Below are positions 28,257-37,862 of a stretch of DNA of 57,470 nt, in pieces. The notes below the pieces were generated by a model that made no database searches, was not told where the DNA came from, and saw only the letters and a list, made by a program, of their open reading frames with translations. Source of the DNA: Psychrosphaera sp. F3M07. Lineage in GTDB: Bacteria; Pseudomonadota; Gammaproteobacteria; Enterobacterales; Alteromonadaceae. The first letter of the stretch is position 1; every line of letters begins with the position of its first letter. Location of the stretch: NCBI RefSeq assembly GCF_018860345.1, contig NZ_JAHKPJ010000013.1:705-58174 (forward strand). Direction: 5' to 3'. The translations under genes and the position numbers were made by a program.

Positions 28257-29422
28257 TAAAAACATTATTTACTAAAGAATTTTTAGATTCAATCCGTGAT
28301 AAACGCTCAGTATTTGCAGCTTTGTTGGGGGCCTTTTTACCACCAATTATGTTTGCAGTAATGATGACGTTTGTATTAGAAGAGTCTACGTCTGTTGATG
28401 AACTATATATAACTATAGAGAATCAGCAACAAGCCCCTCATATAGTTGAGTTATTAGAGCAAGGCAAAATTTTACACGCAGATATGCCTGAGAAAGGTAA
28501 AGATTTTGAACTGGATGGCGAAACGGTTGAGCATTCAAAAATAACTATTACATTTGAAGATTCTTTTGCAGAAAAAATGCATCGTGGTGAAAAAGCCACA
28601 ATAACATTATTAACGGATTACTCTAAAAAAGGTGCCAGAGATGAAGTTTGGCGTGTGAAAAATGTAATTAATAGTTATCAGAGTCAATTGGTGGCAATGA
28701 AACTTGTAGCCCGTGGAGTGTCGCCCTCATTACTAAGCGCTATTCATATTGAAGAAAATGATACCAGTACACCATCGTCTAAGTCGGCGTTACTTTTGGG
28801 TATGTTAGGTGTGATGATCATGGTTGCTGTGTTTGTATCGTCAACTAATGTGGCGATAGATTGTAGCGCAGGTGAGCGTGAGCGTAATTCATTAGAGCTT
28901 TTGATCATGCAGCCTGTCAGTACTATGCAAGTAGTATTAGCTAAAACGATGAATACAGCATTTTTTGGAATTGTTGGTGCCACACTTAGTGTTGTGTTCA
29001 CCGCCATTGCTATTCCGTTTATACCGCTTCACAAAGCAGGTATGGCATTCAACTTTGACTTCCAGTTAGGTATGACTATTTGGTTATTATTAGTGCCTTT
29101 AGCCTTGTTTGCAGCTGCATTCCAACTGGCCACTGCGTTTCATGCTAAATCGTTTAAAGAAGCACAATCCTATATTCAATACACAGTTATGGTGCCGATT
29201 ATAGTCCCTATGATGCTTGAGATTGTGAATTATAAAAATGAAGTGTTAAGTTATATTCCAATATTTGCGCAACAGCAGGCGATTAGCCAGTTAATTCGTG
29301 GAGAATTGGATAGTTATATGCCTTTATTAGCGGGCTCTGTAGTGACGGTCATAACTTCGTTAGTAATTATTAAAGTGATTGCTAACTCGTTAAAATCTGA
29401 AAAAGTAGTACTGGGTTTATAG
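28253..29422 (+). CDS. ABC transporter permease, NatB-like
   Basis: A 389-residue ABC-2 type permease with an N-terminal membrane segment (about residues 20-45), a large extracytoplasmic domain, and five or six membrane segments from residue 180 on. SAGERERNSLELLIMQPVS is the typical cytoplasmic coupling block. It overlaps the ATPase gene by four bases, so the two are translationally coupled. A terminator follows at 29456. Confidence 0.9.
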   Translation: MIKTLFTKEFLDSIRDKRSVFAALLGAFLPPIMFAVMMTFVLEESTSVDELYITIENQQQAPHIVELLEQGKILHADMPEKGKDFELDGETVEHSKITITFEDSFAEKMHRGEKATITLLTDYSKKGARDEVWRVKNVINSYQSQLVAMKLVARGVSPSLLSAIHIEENDTSTPSSKSALLLGMLGVMIMVAVFVSSTNVAIDCSAGERERNSLELLIMQPVSTMQVVLAKTMNTAFFGIVGATLSVVFTAIAIPFIPLHKAGMAFNFDFQLGMTIWLLLVPLALFAAAFQLATAFHAKSFKEAQSYIQYTVMVPIIVPMMLEIVNYKNEVLSYIPIFAQQQAISQLIRGELDSYMPLLAGSVVTVITSLVIIKVIANSLKSEKVVLGL

Positions 29423-29455
29423 TCATTACCCTTTTTTAAGACGGGTCAGATTAAT

Positions 29456-29482
29456 AAAAAAGAGCCAATAGGCTCTTTTTTT
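29456..29482. terminator. Bidirectional terminator between natB-like and ybaM
   Basis: AAAAAAGAGCC pairs with GGCTCTTTTTT around AATA. A and T tracts on both sides serve the convergent permease and ybaM-like genes. Confidence 0.93.
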
Positions 29483-29684
29483 ATTTGTTTAATTTTTTAT
29501 TGAAATCTGCACTCACTATATCCAACGCTTTTACCACTACATTAGGATCAATTTTGTTTGATTCTAACAAGTAAATTAAATCAACCGCTAATTGGATATG
29601 TTCATCTGCGGACTCTAATTGTTTTGTAACTTCATCCGTTTCAGTTGTGCGTTGATCTTTCAATTTATATTTCTCGTTCTTCAC
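29481..29684 (-). CDS. ybaM: YbaM (DUF2496) family protein
   Basis: A 67-residue protein whose second half (HIQLAVDLIYLLESNKIDP onward) matches E. coli YbaM/DUF2496 closely. Function unknown. In E. coli ybaM is adjacent to priC; here priC is two genes upstream on the same strand, which supports the call. The N-terminal 24 residues are charged. Its start overlaps the end of the ComFB-like gene by 20 bases, suggesting translational coupling. Confidence 0.85.
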   Translation of the reverse strand: MKNEKYKLKDQRTTETDEVTKQLESADEHIQLAVDLIYLLESNKIDPNVVVKALDIVSADFNKKLNK

Positions 29685-29937
29685 GTGATTCCATGAACTC
29701 TAAGGCTCTGACTATAGATTCTTTTACATTCATTTCCATCTCAAAACGTTCCGCTGCAGGCATATAAAAAGCCAAATCTACTTCGTGTCTAATGTACTTT
29801 GAAGGTAATTGATTTAAAACGATGCAGCATAAGTCCGATAAAAATTCGTTTGAAAAACGTTTATCTAATTTATGTAAAGTGATGTAGTCGATAACGAGCT
29901 TTTCGTAATAATTGTGTATGTCGTCATTAAGTTGCAT
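29665..29937 (-). CDS. ComFB-like late competence protein
   Basis: A 90-residue protein with the ComFB pattern: an N-terminal helix (NYYEKLVIDYI), FLSDLCCIVLNQLPSKYIRHEVDLAFY, and a C-terminal helix. The LNQLP-KYIRH core is diagnostic of PF10719. In Bacillus and cyanobacteria members bind nucleotide second messengers or have unknown roles. The cysteine pair CC replaces the spaced cysteines of many homologues. It overlaps ybaM and follows the deacetylase-like gene. Confidence 0.78.
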   Translation of the reverse strand: MQLNDDIHNYYEKLVIDYITLHKLDKRFSNEFLSDLCCIVLNQLPSKYIRHEVDLAFYMPAAERFEMEMNVKESIVRALEFMESREEREI

Positions 29938-30014
29938 AAATTTTCCTATCTAAAATGTGCGCTACTTATGACAGTAGCACCGTATTTGAGATTATAGAGC
30001 ATATTACTGATTTA

Positions 30015-30935
30015 TCACCGAATGAATGTGGCAATAGCGGCATTAATAAGTTGTAAATGCACTGCGGTAAGCGCATTAATATCTCGTTGATAGCCGCCAC
30101 CAATCACCGCCACGATTGGAATATGGTTTTGTTTTGCTAAGTCAAATACCAAACAATCTCTTTGATATATCCCTTGTGTGGTTATATTCAACAACCCTAA
30201 GTCATCATCTTCATGAATATCTACGCCAGCATCATAAATAATAAAGTCAGGTTTAAAAGAGTAAAACGCGGTTGTTAACACGTCTTTGACTTGAGCTAAA
30301 TAGGCTTCATCCTCAATATGCTTTTCAAGCCCAATATCCCAGTCACTTTGCTGTTTCCTCGCTGGGAAGTTCTTTTCACAATGGATAGACAAACTGAATA
30401 TATTAGGGTTGTCTTCAACGCACGTGGCGGTTCCGTCCCCCTGATGAACATCACAATCAAAGATAAGTACGCGGTTAGCTTTACCTTGTTCAATTAATGT
30501 ATGGGCGGCAATGGATAAATCATTAAACACACAAAAGCCAGAACCAAAGTCAGGGTGAGCATGGTGATACCCACCAGTCAGGTTTATAGCAATATCATGT
30601 TCTGTTGCTAATTGTGCTGCCTGCAAAGTGCCGCCTACAGCGGTTAAGGTACGTTGTACAAATTGTTCCGACCAAGGAAAGCCAATTCGTTTCATTTCGT
30701 TAGTGGAGAGCTGATTATGAATAAAATCATCAACGTATTTAGCATTATGTATTTGTAATAGCTTAGCTCTAGTAATAGGCGCTTTTACAAGGTTTACACT
30801 TACTTTAGATGAAAACTTATTTATAGCAGCATTTTTTAAACTTAAATATTTCTGGATTGGAAATCTGTGATTCTTAGGCAAGTCGAGTTGACTATAAATA
30901 GGATGAAATACTAAAGGCAATGAGGTTAATGGCAT
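30015..30935 (-). CDS. Histone deacetylase-like amidohydrolase
   Basis: A 306-residue zinc amidohydrolase of the HDAC/AcuC/acetylpolyamine deacetylase superfamily. The tandem His124-His125 is in GGYHHAHPDFGSGFCVFND. Zinc ligands are Asp162 and His164 in DCDVHQGDGT and Asp239 in DAGVDIHEDD. All catalytic positions are present. The substrate is unknown; an acetyl-lysine or acetyl-polyamine is plausible. It follows priC by 23 bases and shares its strand. Confidence 0.93.
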   Translation of the reverse strand: MPLTSLPLVFHPIYSQLDLPKNHRFPIQKYLSLKNAAINKFSSKVSVNLVKAPITRAKLLQIHNAKYVDDFIHNQLSTNEMKRIGFPWSEQFVQRTLTAVGGTLQAAQLATEHDIAINLTGGYHHAHPDFGSGFCVFNDLSIAAHTLIEQGKANRVLIFDCDVHQGDGTATCVEDNPNIFSLSIHCEKNFPARKQQSDWDIGLEKHIEDEAYLAQVKDVLTTAFYSFKPDFIIYDAGVDIHEDDDLGLLNITTQGIYQRDCLVFDLAKQNHIPIVAVIGGGYQRDINALTAVHLQLINAAIATFIR

Positions 30936-30958
30936 ATTGGTCGTTTATATAATTTGAG

Positions 30959-31546
30959 CTAGTTATTGTTATCTAGTTTCTGAATTGACTCTTCAACTTT
31001 ACTTAAGGCCTGACGGCAACGTCCAAGCCTTTGTTGGTTGGTGAGTACTTCTTGTTGTAACGCAGGCCTATTGCTCATGCCTTTGTACATAGTTAATTGT
31101 TGTTGTGATAAGTTGACCTTATCTAATAATCGACGTTCAAATTCTTGTAACTTTGATAATTCAGCATATAACTCTTGGCTTGATTGTGAAGCTTGCAAAG
31201 TAAATTGTTTGGTTTTGTTTAAATTTCGTATTCGATCTTTGCTGTATTGGTTGTTTCTTACGTTAATATCGTTTGATTTAACAAATCGTTTGAGACAAGA
31301 GAATTGTTGAGTGACTCTTTCGGATAAATAACTTACATGCTGTTCGTTGTTTACGCTGGCCAATTTATCAATGGTTGTTTTTAACTCAATTAAATAATCA
31401 TCAATATCGTCACTGTGTGTTGCAAAGCCAGACGAGCGAAATATTTCGCTATTAGCAAACCACTGTTTCGAGCTGAGTTTTAATCCTTTTATAGATTGTT
31501 CAAGCATTTGAAACTGCGTGTTTAATTGATTGATTAATGCATTCAT
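30959..31546 (-). CDS. priC: Primosomal replication protein PriC
   Basis: PriC loads DnaB helicase at stalled forks. It is a 195-residue, helical, coiled-coil protein (E. coli 175). The family block YAELSKLQEFERRLLDKV is at about residues 127-144, and the N-terminal DNA/SSB-binding half is divergent as usual. The ybaM synteny supports the identification. It begins MNALINQLNTQ and lies downstream of the YfcA-like gene by 53 bases. Confidence 0.85.
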   Translation of the reverse strand: MNALINQLNTQFQMLEQSIKGLKLSSKQWFANSEIFRSSGFATHSDDIDDYLIELKTTIDKLASVNNEQHVSYLSERVTQQFSCLKRFVKSNDINVRNNQYSKDRIRNLNKTKQFTLQASQSSQELYAELSKLQEFERRLLDKVNLSQQQLTMYKGMSNRPALQQEVLTNQQRLGRCRQALSKVEESIQKLDNNN

Positions 31547-31599
31547 AGTATTTGAGTATCATTTATAAAAACAGAAGTCGATTGAATTATCATAGGTGT

Positions 31600-32400
31600 T
31601 TATAAGCTCCAAGCATCAAAGGCCAGTTTAACCGCCATGCATGATACAACGATGGTAAACACAGGGCGGATAAACTTGTTGCCATACTTAATGGCGGATC
31701 TCGCCCCCGAATACGACCCTAACATTAAAAAGCCACCCATTAATAATCCAATGGTAAAGTTAACATAACCTAAGTAGATGAAAGCAATTAAAGAAAATAT
31801 ATTACTTATGAAATTCATGGTTCTGGCAACACCAGAGGCAAGTAAAATGTTGAGGCGATATAAAAATAAATTACTCACAGTCCAAAAGGCACCTGTGCCA
31901 GGACCAGCAAATCCGTCGTAGAAACCTAAGGTTAATCCTTGACTAATTTGTTTGGTTTTCAAAGTGGAGTTAATGGTAGGAAGTTGATTAGAGTCCTCTT
32001 CTTTTACCCGGTTAAATAATGCATAAATTGCACTAAAGCCGATGAAGATGGGTAATATTTTATTTAAGTTACTCGCGTCGATAAAACTGACAATTATGGT
32101 ACCGGCGATCGCGCCGACGGCTGTTGATATAAAACTTAACTTCCAAAATGACGGTGAAAATAATTGTCTCTTATAAAAAGTATAACTCGCCATTAATGAA
32201 CCAAACGTGGCAGCAAGTTTATTTGTGCCAAGTACAACATGCGGTGACATGCCAGAAGATAACAAAACCGGGACAGTTAATAATCCGCCACCGCCAGCAA
32301 TAGCATCGATATAACCTGCCGCGAAAGCTGTTAAAATCAGAATGCCGATTATGGAAGGTGATAAATTTATAAACTCGGCAAACTCTGTAATCCAGCTCAC
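31600..32400 (-). CDS. yfcA: TSUP-family permease, YfcA-like
   Basis: A 266-residue membrane protein of the TauE/SafE (TSUP) family with about eight segments. The sequence AGYIDAIAGGGGLLTVPVLL at residues 28-47 and GFYDGFAGPGTGAFWT at about 159 match the two YfcA repeats. It likely transports a sulfur-containing or carboxylate anion; the substrate is unknown. It is the first gene of the minus-strand series leading to priC. Confidence 0.9.
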   Translation of the reverse strand: MSWITEFAEFINLSPSIIGILILTAFAAGYIDAIAGGGGLLTVPVLLSSGMSPHVVLGTNKLAATFGSLMASYTFYKRQLFSPSFWKLSFISTAVGAIAGTIIVSFIDASNLNKILPIFIGFSAIYALFNRVKEEDSNQLPTINSTLKTKQISQGLTLGFYDGFAGPGTGAFWTVSNLFLYRLNILLASGVARTMNFISNIFSLIAFIYLGYVNFTIGLLMGGFLMLGSYSGARSAIKYGNKFIRPVFTIVVSCMAVKLAFDAWSL

Positions 32401-32515
32401 AAAAACTCCGTGGTATTGTATTTTATGTAGCTAACATGAATTTAGTGATGTCTTAGCTACGCTTCGCGGCTATTATAGCGGTGATCTCAATGTATTAATA
32501 TGAATTAAAAGTGAC

Positions 32516-34915
32516 ATGACCCAAGAACAACTAAATGGTTTTCTACTAACTCGTAAACAATTTGATCTTAATGGTCATTGTGTTTTTGAGTTATGGGTGA
32601 CATCAGAGACCGGTAGTCATCAACTTATTATCGAAAATGAAAAGGCGGTTTGTTTTGCTTATGAAGCCGAACAGGCGGCGATAATTACGTTGTGTCAGCA
32701 AAACCAATTAAACATAACGAATAAACCCCTAGATTTAAAAGCGTTTGATGATAAAAAAGTGTTTGGCTTATACGCAAATTCATTAAAAGATTATCATAGG
32801 TTAAGAAAACTGGCACAAGAGTGCAGCATTGAATTATTAGAAGCCGATATTAAACCGATAGATCGTTTTTTAATGGAACGATTTATTCAGGGGGAATTGT
32901 GTTTTACCGGAGTTGCCCATCAAAAGCAGTTAAATGCCTCCTCACAAACAATTAACATTGTTAATCAAGCAAAAATAAAACAAGGCGAATATTCCCCTAA
33001 GTTATCGACATTGTCAGTAGATATAGAGTGTGATGAAAATGGTTATTTATACTCAATAGGTTGCCATGGTGCCGGTTTTCATAACGAAACGGTTGAGATT
33101 GTTTTATATAATGGATATCAAATTACAAAACCTGATCTGCTACCGGAATATACAATTTGGTTAGAAAGTGAATGGGAATTGTTATTAAAGTTTAACCAAA
33201 TAGTAGCTGAGCTAGACCCTGATGTAATTATTGGTTGGAACTTTGTTAAATTTGATATCCGAGTGTTAGTGAATGCGGCGAAACGTAATGGAATTAAATT
33301 AAAGTTAGGGCGGGATGGCTCTGAATTAGAGTTTATTGATGGCAATCGAGACGGAGAGCAACGTTACCCTGATAAAGTTTATGTAGCTGGGCGAGTGATA
33401 CTTGATGGGATTGAAGTAATGAAAAACGCTACCTATTCATTCCCTAGTTTTTCATTAAATAATGTAGCTAGTGAGATCCTTGGCGAAGAAAAGCTTATAC
33501 AAGAAAGCGGCACTGATAAACTTGCTGAAATTAAACACTTGTACAAAAACGATCCCAGTTCACTAATAAAATACAATTTACAAGATTGCATATTAGTGTC
33601 AAAAATCTTTATTAAAGAAAAGCTCATTGAATTTGTGATCACGCGAACAAAATTAACGGGTGTTGAGTTAGATAGAGTCGGCGGTTCAGTGGCGGCGTTC
33701 ACCAACTTATACTTGCCCCATGCACATAGGAAGGGCTGGGTCGCTCCAAATCTAGTGGCAGTTAAAGATTATGTGAATAGTCCAGGTGGCTTTGTGATGG
33801 ATTCAATACCTGGTATTCACAAGGATATCTTGGTATTTGATTTCAAAAGTTTGTATCCAAGCATAATGCGCACTTTTAATGTTGACCCTGTTGCTTTGTT
33901 AGAAGCTAAAACGATAGACAAAGACCAACGTATTCCTGGTTTTAGGGGCGGAGAATTTAGCCGAGGAAATGTCATATTATCGACGATACTTGATAAGTTA
34001 TGGCAGGCTAGGGAACAGGCTAAGTCGGAACAAAATAAAGTATTGTCTAATGCCATAAAAATTATAATGAATAGCTTTTATGGTGTATTAGGCTCTTCAG
34101 GTTGCCGCTTCTACGATACTAAATTAGCTAGCTCAATCACCATGCGTGGCCATTGGGTATTACACCAATCTAAGTTATGGTTTGAGCAACAGGGTCTAAC
34201 GGTTATTTATGGTGATACTGACTCCATATTTGTTAGCTTAGACGACTCTAAATTTGATTTTGAACATGCAGAACGTTTGGGCATTGAGTTAAACAATTGG
34301 TTTGATCAAAAATTAAAGGATGAATTTGACTTAGAAAACAAAATGGAGTTAGAGTTTGAAACCCATTTTTCTCCGTTTTTTATGCCAACCATTAGAGGAT
34401 CAGAGTCAGGTTCTAAAAAAAGATACGCTGGAATGAAACAACAGCTAGGTAAGGAACCTGAGTTAATATTTAAAGGTATGGAAACCGTAAGAAGTGATTG
34501 GACCGAATTAGCCAAAATGTTTCAAACTAATTTATTTAAACGTGTGTTTGCTGGTTTAAATTGTGATGAATATATTTCAACTATATTGTCACAATTGAAA
34601 CAAGGAGAACTGGATCACCTACTTATATACAGAAAGAGGATAAGACAAAAGTTAGAAAGCTATGTCAAAACAACCCCTCCACACATTAAAGCAGCGAGAC
34701 TGGCAAACTCTCAGAATAAAGAAACATTGTATACAAAAGGCAGTTCAATTGAATATATTATTACAGTTAACGGCCCCCAAGTGATTCAATCAAATATAAT
34801 TCCAAATTATGAACATTATATTGAGAAGCAAATTTTCCCCATTGCCGAAGCTATATTGGCAAATTATTCCCCAAACTCGTTAAAAATATTTAACCAACAA
34901 CTCATATTATTTTAG
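32516..34915 (+). CDS. polB: DNA polymerase II
   Basis: B-family polymerase used in repair and translesion restart. The length of 799 residues fits E. coli PolB (783). Exonuclease motifs: DIECD (about 168), VIIGWNFVKFD (about 237) and YNLQD (about 352). Polymerase motif A DFKSLYPSI is near 441, motif B KIIMNSFYG near 515 and motif C YGDTDSIFV near 564, all intact. In E. coli the gene is SOS-controlled. I see no CTGT-N8-ACAG site in the 115 bases upstream here. Confidence 0.97.
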   Translation: MTQEQLNGFLLTRKQFDLNGHCVFELWVTSETGSHQLIIENEKAVCFAYEAEQAAIITLCQQNQLNITNKPLDLKAFDDKKVFGLYANSLKDYHRLRKLAQECSIELLEADIKPIDRFLMERFIQGELCFTGVAHQKQLNASSQTINIVNQAKIKQGEYSPKLSTLSVDIECDENGYLYSIGCHGAGFHNETVEIVLYNGYQITKPDLLPEYTIWLESEWELLLKFNQIVAELDPDVIIGWNFVKFDIRVLVNAAKRNGIKLKLGRDGSELEFIDGNRDGEQRYPDKVYVAGRVILDGIEVMKNATYSFPSFSLNNVASEILGEEKLIQESGTDKLAEIKHLYKNDPSSLIKYNLQDCILVSKIFIKEKLIEFVITRTKLTGVELDRVGGSVAAFTNLYLPHAHRKGWVAPNLVAVKDYVNSPGGFVMDSIPGIHKDILVFDFKSLYPSIMRTFNVDPVALLEAKTIDKDQRIPGFRGGEFSRGNVILSTILDKLWQAREQAKSEQNKVLSNAIKIIMNSFYGVLGSSGCRFYDTKLASSITMRGHWVLHQSKLWFEQQGLTVIYGDTDSIFVSLDDSKFDFEHAERLGIELNNWFDQKLKDEFDLENKMELEFETHFSPFFMPTIRGSESGSKKRYAGMKQQLGKEPELIFKGMETVRSDWTELAKMFQTNLFKRVFAGLNCDEYISTILSQLKQGELDHLLIYRKRIRQKLESYVKTTPPHIKAARLANSQNKETLYTKGSSIEYIITVNGPQVIQSNIIPNYEHYIEKQIFPIAEAILANYSPNSLKIFNQQLILF

Positions 34916-34935
34916 TTTTTTGCTTTGTACGGATG

Positions 34936-35064
34936 AAATTTGTACATTTGTAGACGATATATTGATATGTATTAATGGTCATTCACCTCATTTATTGGGC
35001 GTTCATCGTATAATTGTACTAAATTTAGTCATTTGCAGCGTAACTATGCTGCAAGTACAAATTT
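34936..35064. repeat. Nested inverted repeats between polB and the TonB2 operon
   Basis: AAATTTGTAC (34936-34945) is complementary to GTACAAATTT (35055-35064). Directly inside the right arm, TTGCAGC (35033-35039) pairs with GCTGCAA (35048-35054). The RNA could form a hairpin enclosed by a long-range stem. It lies in the 281-base gap upstream of the TonB2-type operon. Confidence 0.5.
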
Positions 35065-35196
35065 TGGCAATCTATTGAATTGACATTATTGAATATGTTT
35101 GGGAGACTCTGTGGCGATTATTCTTTGGCTACAGGTCAATGAATAAAGAGTATTTACTCTAAGTAAAGAATTTAATATACACATTGGTTGGGAACT

Positions 35197-35964
35197 ATGT
35201 CTAAGATGAAATTAAATCTAGTAGCGTCAGCTCTTGTAGGTGCAATGGCATTTACTGGTTCTGCACTGGCTGCAGATCCACTAGAAAAAATTCACGCTGC
35301 AGAGCGTACAATTCATAAAGCTGCGGCCAAGTCGCAGGTTAAAATCGACACAATTCAAGAACAAACTCAAGATATCGTTATTGAATATCGTTCAGTTGTT
35401 GATGAAACTGAGATTCATAAAGTTTACAACGACCACGTTGCAAAACTAGTAGCAGCTCAAAATGATGAAATTTCATCACTTGAAGCTCAAATCGCAGAGA
35501 TTGAAAATACTAAACGTAACGTAGTGCCACTAATGTACCGTATGATCGATATGTTAGAGCAATTCGTAAATGCCGACATTCCTATTAAATTAGAAAGACG
35601 TCAAGCTCGTGTTGCCAAATTACGTGCAATCATGATTGACCCTAATGTAAGTACTTCTGAAAAATATCGTCAAGTACTTGAAGCGTATGAAATTGAAAAA
35701 GACTATGGTTCAGCTGTTGAAGCTTGGCAGGCTACTGAAGTTTTTGATGGTCAAGAAATCAGCGCAGACTTCGTACACGTAGGACGTATTGCTCTAGTTG
35801 CACAGTCTAAAGATCTTAAGCATGCTTGGGTATGGAATAATACTACTCGTAGCTGGTCTAAATTAGGTGATGAATATCTTAAAGATATTACGCTAACTAT
35901 CCGTATGGCACGTAAACAAGCGCCGTATGAATTAATTAAATTACCAATTTTTGCAGCGGAGTAA
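35197..35964 (+). CDS. DUF3450 periplasmic coiled-coil protein
   Basis: A 255-residue exported protein, DUF3450 family. The signal peptide ends at SALA before ADPLEK. The rest is helical and coiled-coil-forming (about residues 25-150). It is the conserved first gene of the Alteromonadales/Vibrio TonB2-type operon. It probably assists the TtpC-like channel protein at the membrane. I start at 35197 (MSKMKLN); a TTG nine bases upstream and an ATG at 35206 are alternatives. Confidence 0.88.
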   Translation: MSKMKLNLVASALVGAMAFTGSALAADPLEKIHAAERTIHKAAAKSQVKIDTIQEQTQDIVIEYRSVVDETEIHKVYNDHVAKLVAAQNDEISSLEAQIAEIENTKRNVVPLMYRMIDMLEQFVNADIPIKLERRQARVAKLRAIMIDPNVSTSEKYRQVLEAYEIEKDYGSAVEAWQATEVFDGQEISADFVHVGRIALVAQSKDLKHAWVWNNTTRSWSKLGDEYLKDITLTIRMARKQAPYELIKLPIFAAE

Positions 35965-35968
35965 AAGC

Positions 35969-37327
35969 ATGAAACAAGTATTAAATTCATTGGTTTTAGC
36001 TGCAGCTGTAGTAGCAACTAGCTTTAATGTTAGTGCTGCAGGTGAACTAGATAAACTTTTAGAACAAGTTAAAAAAGACCGTATCTCTGAAGGTCAACTT
36101 AATAAAAAACGTGAAAAAGAGTTCTTGGCAGCCAAAGCTGACAAACAAGCTTTATTAAATAAAGCTCAAAAAGAACTTAAAGACGAAAAAGCACGTGGCG
36201 ATCGTTTACAAAAGCAATATGCTCAAAACGAAATCACTTTAGCAACAAAAGCAACTGAACTTAAAAATGCCCAAGGTACTTTAGGTGAAATGTTTGGTGT
36301 TGTACGTCGTGCAGCAAGTAACACAATCGGTTCAATTACTGCTTCAAATATCTCAGGTCAACCTGGATATGGCGATCGTTCTGCTTTATTAGCAGAGTTA
36401 GCTGAAGCTAAAAAATTACCAACAACTAAAGAGTTAGAAGACCTTTGGATTGCATTGCAAACTGAAATGACAGAATCTGCTAAAGTTGCAGTATTTGACG
36501 CTGAAGTTGCACAGTTATCTGGTGGTTCTGTAACTAAAACGATTACTCGTGTTGGTTCTTTCAACTTAGTAGCTCCTGATGAATACTTGATTTATAACTC
36601 AAATGTTCAACGTATACAGCCTTTAGGTAAAGCGGCAGATAGCCACTACGTATCTTCAGCAAACGCATTACAAAATGCTAAAGCTGGTGAAATCGTTCCT
36701 TTTTATGTTGACCCTTCACGTGGCGGTATCTTACGTCTGAACACGCAAAGAGCGACATTGGAAGACCGTTATCACCAAGGTGGTACTCCAGGTTACGTTA
36801 TTACAGCTGTATTGTTCTTAGGTTTCTTCATTGCTGCTATTAGCTTATTCATTACCTTAACTGAAGGTAGTAAAATGAAAGCTCAGCTTAAAGATACTAA
36901 CAATCCTTCTGAAGGTAATGCGTTAGGTCGTATCTTGAAAATCTATCAAGAGAATAAAGGTTCTGACGTTGAAAACTTAGAACTTAAATTAGACGAAGCT
37001 ATTTTACGTGAAACTCCGCGTATTGAACGTGGTATCAACACTATCAAGATTTTAGCTGCTGTAGCACCTCTACTAGGTCTACTAGGTACGGTTATTGGTA
37101 TGATTGAAACGTTCCAACAAATTACACTGTTCGGTACGGGTGACCCTAAACTAATGGCTGGTTCAATCTCAATGGCATTGGTTACAACAGCAATGGGTAT
37201 CATCGCTGCACTACCTCTAATCTTTGTACATAGCATCGTTGCTGCAAGAGCTAAGAGCATCGTTCATGTTCTTGACGAGCAAAGTGCTGGTATCATCGCT
37301 GCACATGCTGAGAAGGAGAAAGCGTAA
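35969..37327 (+). CDS. ttpC: TtpC-like MotA/TolQ/ExbB proton channel protein
   Basis: A 452-residue TonB2-system component. The signal peptide covers about residues 1-23 (ending NVSAA). A periplasmic coiled coil follows (about 25-110), then a soluble domain. Membrane segments are at about 275-297, 358-385 and 397-420, with the MotA/TolQ/ExbB block LLGLLGTVIGMIETFQQIT. It is larger than ExbB because of the N-terminal domain, as in Vibrio TtpC. The ATG at 35969 has GGAG upstream. It overlaps the ExbB gene by one base. Confidence 0.92.
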   Translation: MKQVLNSLVLAAAVVATSFNVSAAGELDKLLEQVKKDRISEGQLNKKREKEFLAAKADKQALLNKAQKELKDEKARGDRLQKQYAQNEITLATKATELKNAQGTLGEMFGVVRRAASNTIGSITASNISGQPGYGDRSALLAELAEAKKLPTTKELEDLWIALQTEMTESAKVAVFDAEVAQLSGGSVTKTITRVGSFNLVAPDEYLIYNSNVQRIQPLGKAADSHYVSSANALQNAKAGEIVPFYVDPSRGGILRLNTQRATLEDRYHQGGTPGYVITAVLFLGFFIAAISLFITLTEGSKMKAQLKDTNNPSEGNALGRILKIYQENKGSDVENLELKLDEAILRETPRIERGINTIKILAAVAPLLGLLGTVIGMIETFQQITLFGTGDPKLMAGSISMALVTTAMGIIAALPLIFVHSIVAARAKSIVHVLDEQSAGIIAAHAEKEKA

Positions 37328-37851
37328 TGTTATACCTGATAGGCCTATGGGAATCTGTCAGGGATTTTATTGCGACTGGCGGCTTCGTATTATACTTCGT
37401 AGCTGCTGCTCTTCTTATTATGTGGGCATTAATGATCGAGCGTTGGTATTTCCTTACATTGGAATATCCAAAACTTCGTGACTCAATTATTTCAAATTGG
37501 GACGCTCGATTAGATACCACATCGTGGAGTGCACATAGAATCCGTGATGCTTGGGTTTCTGAGGCATCCGAAAAACTAAATGCAAGAATGTTAATTATTA
37601 AAACTCTTGTTGCTATGTGTCCGTTAATCGGACTATTAGGTACGGTTACAGGTATGATTACTGTATTCGATACAATGGCAACACAAGGTACTGGTAACCC
37701 ACGTTTGATGGCTGCAGGTATCTCGATGGCAACAATCCCTACAATGGCAGGAATGGTTGCGGCTTTGTCTGGAATATTTTTCAGCACAAGGTTAGAAACA
37801 AGAGTTAAAGTGGCAAAAGAAAAGCTAGTAGATAGCTTGCCACATCATTAG
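37327..37851 (+). CDS. exbB: ExbB2 proton channel subunit
   Basis: A 174-residue inner-membrane ExbB of the TonB2 kind, with three membrane segments and the family block LIGLLGTVTGMITVFDTMATQGTGNPRLMAAGI. It forms the proton-conducting channel with ExbD. It starts with the overlapping taATG junction behind ttpC and is followed by exbD after 11 bases. Confidence 0.95.
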   Translation: MLYLIGLWESVRDFIATGGFVLYFVAAALLIMWALMIERWYFLTLEYPKLRDSIISNWDARLDTTSWSAHRIRDAWVSEASEKLNARMLIIKTLVAMCPLIGLLGTVTGMITVFDTMATQGTGNPRLMAAGISMATIPTMAGMVAALSGIFFSTRLETRVKVAKEKLVDSLPHH

Positions 37852-37862
37852 GAGATTGAACT

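Noticed and set aside
32401-32515. LexA box before polB
   Set aside because: No CTGT-N8-ACAG pattern is found.
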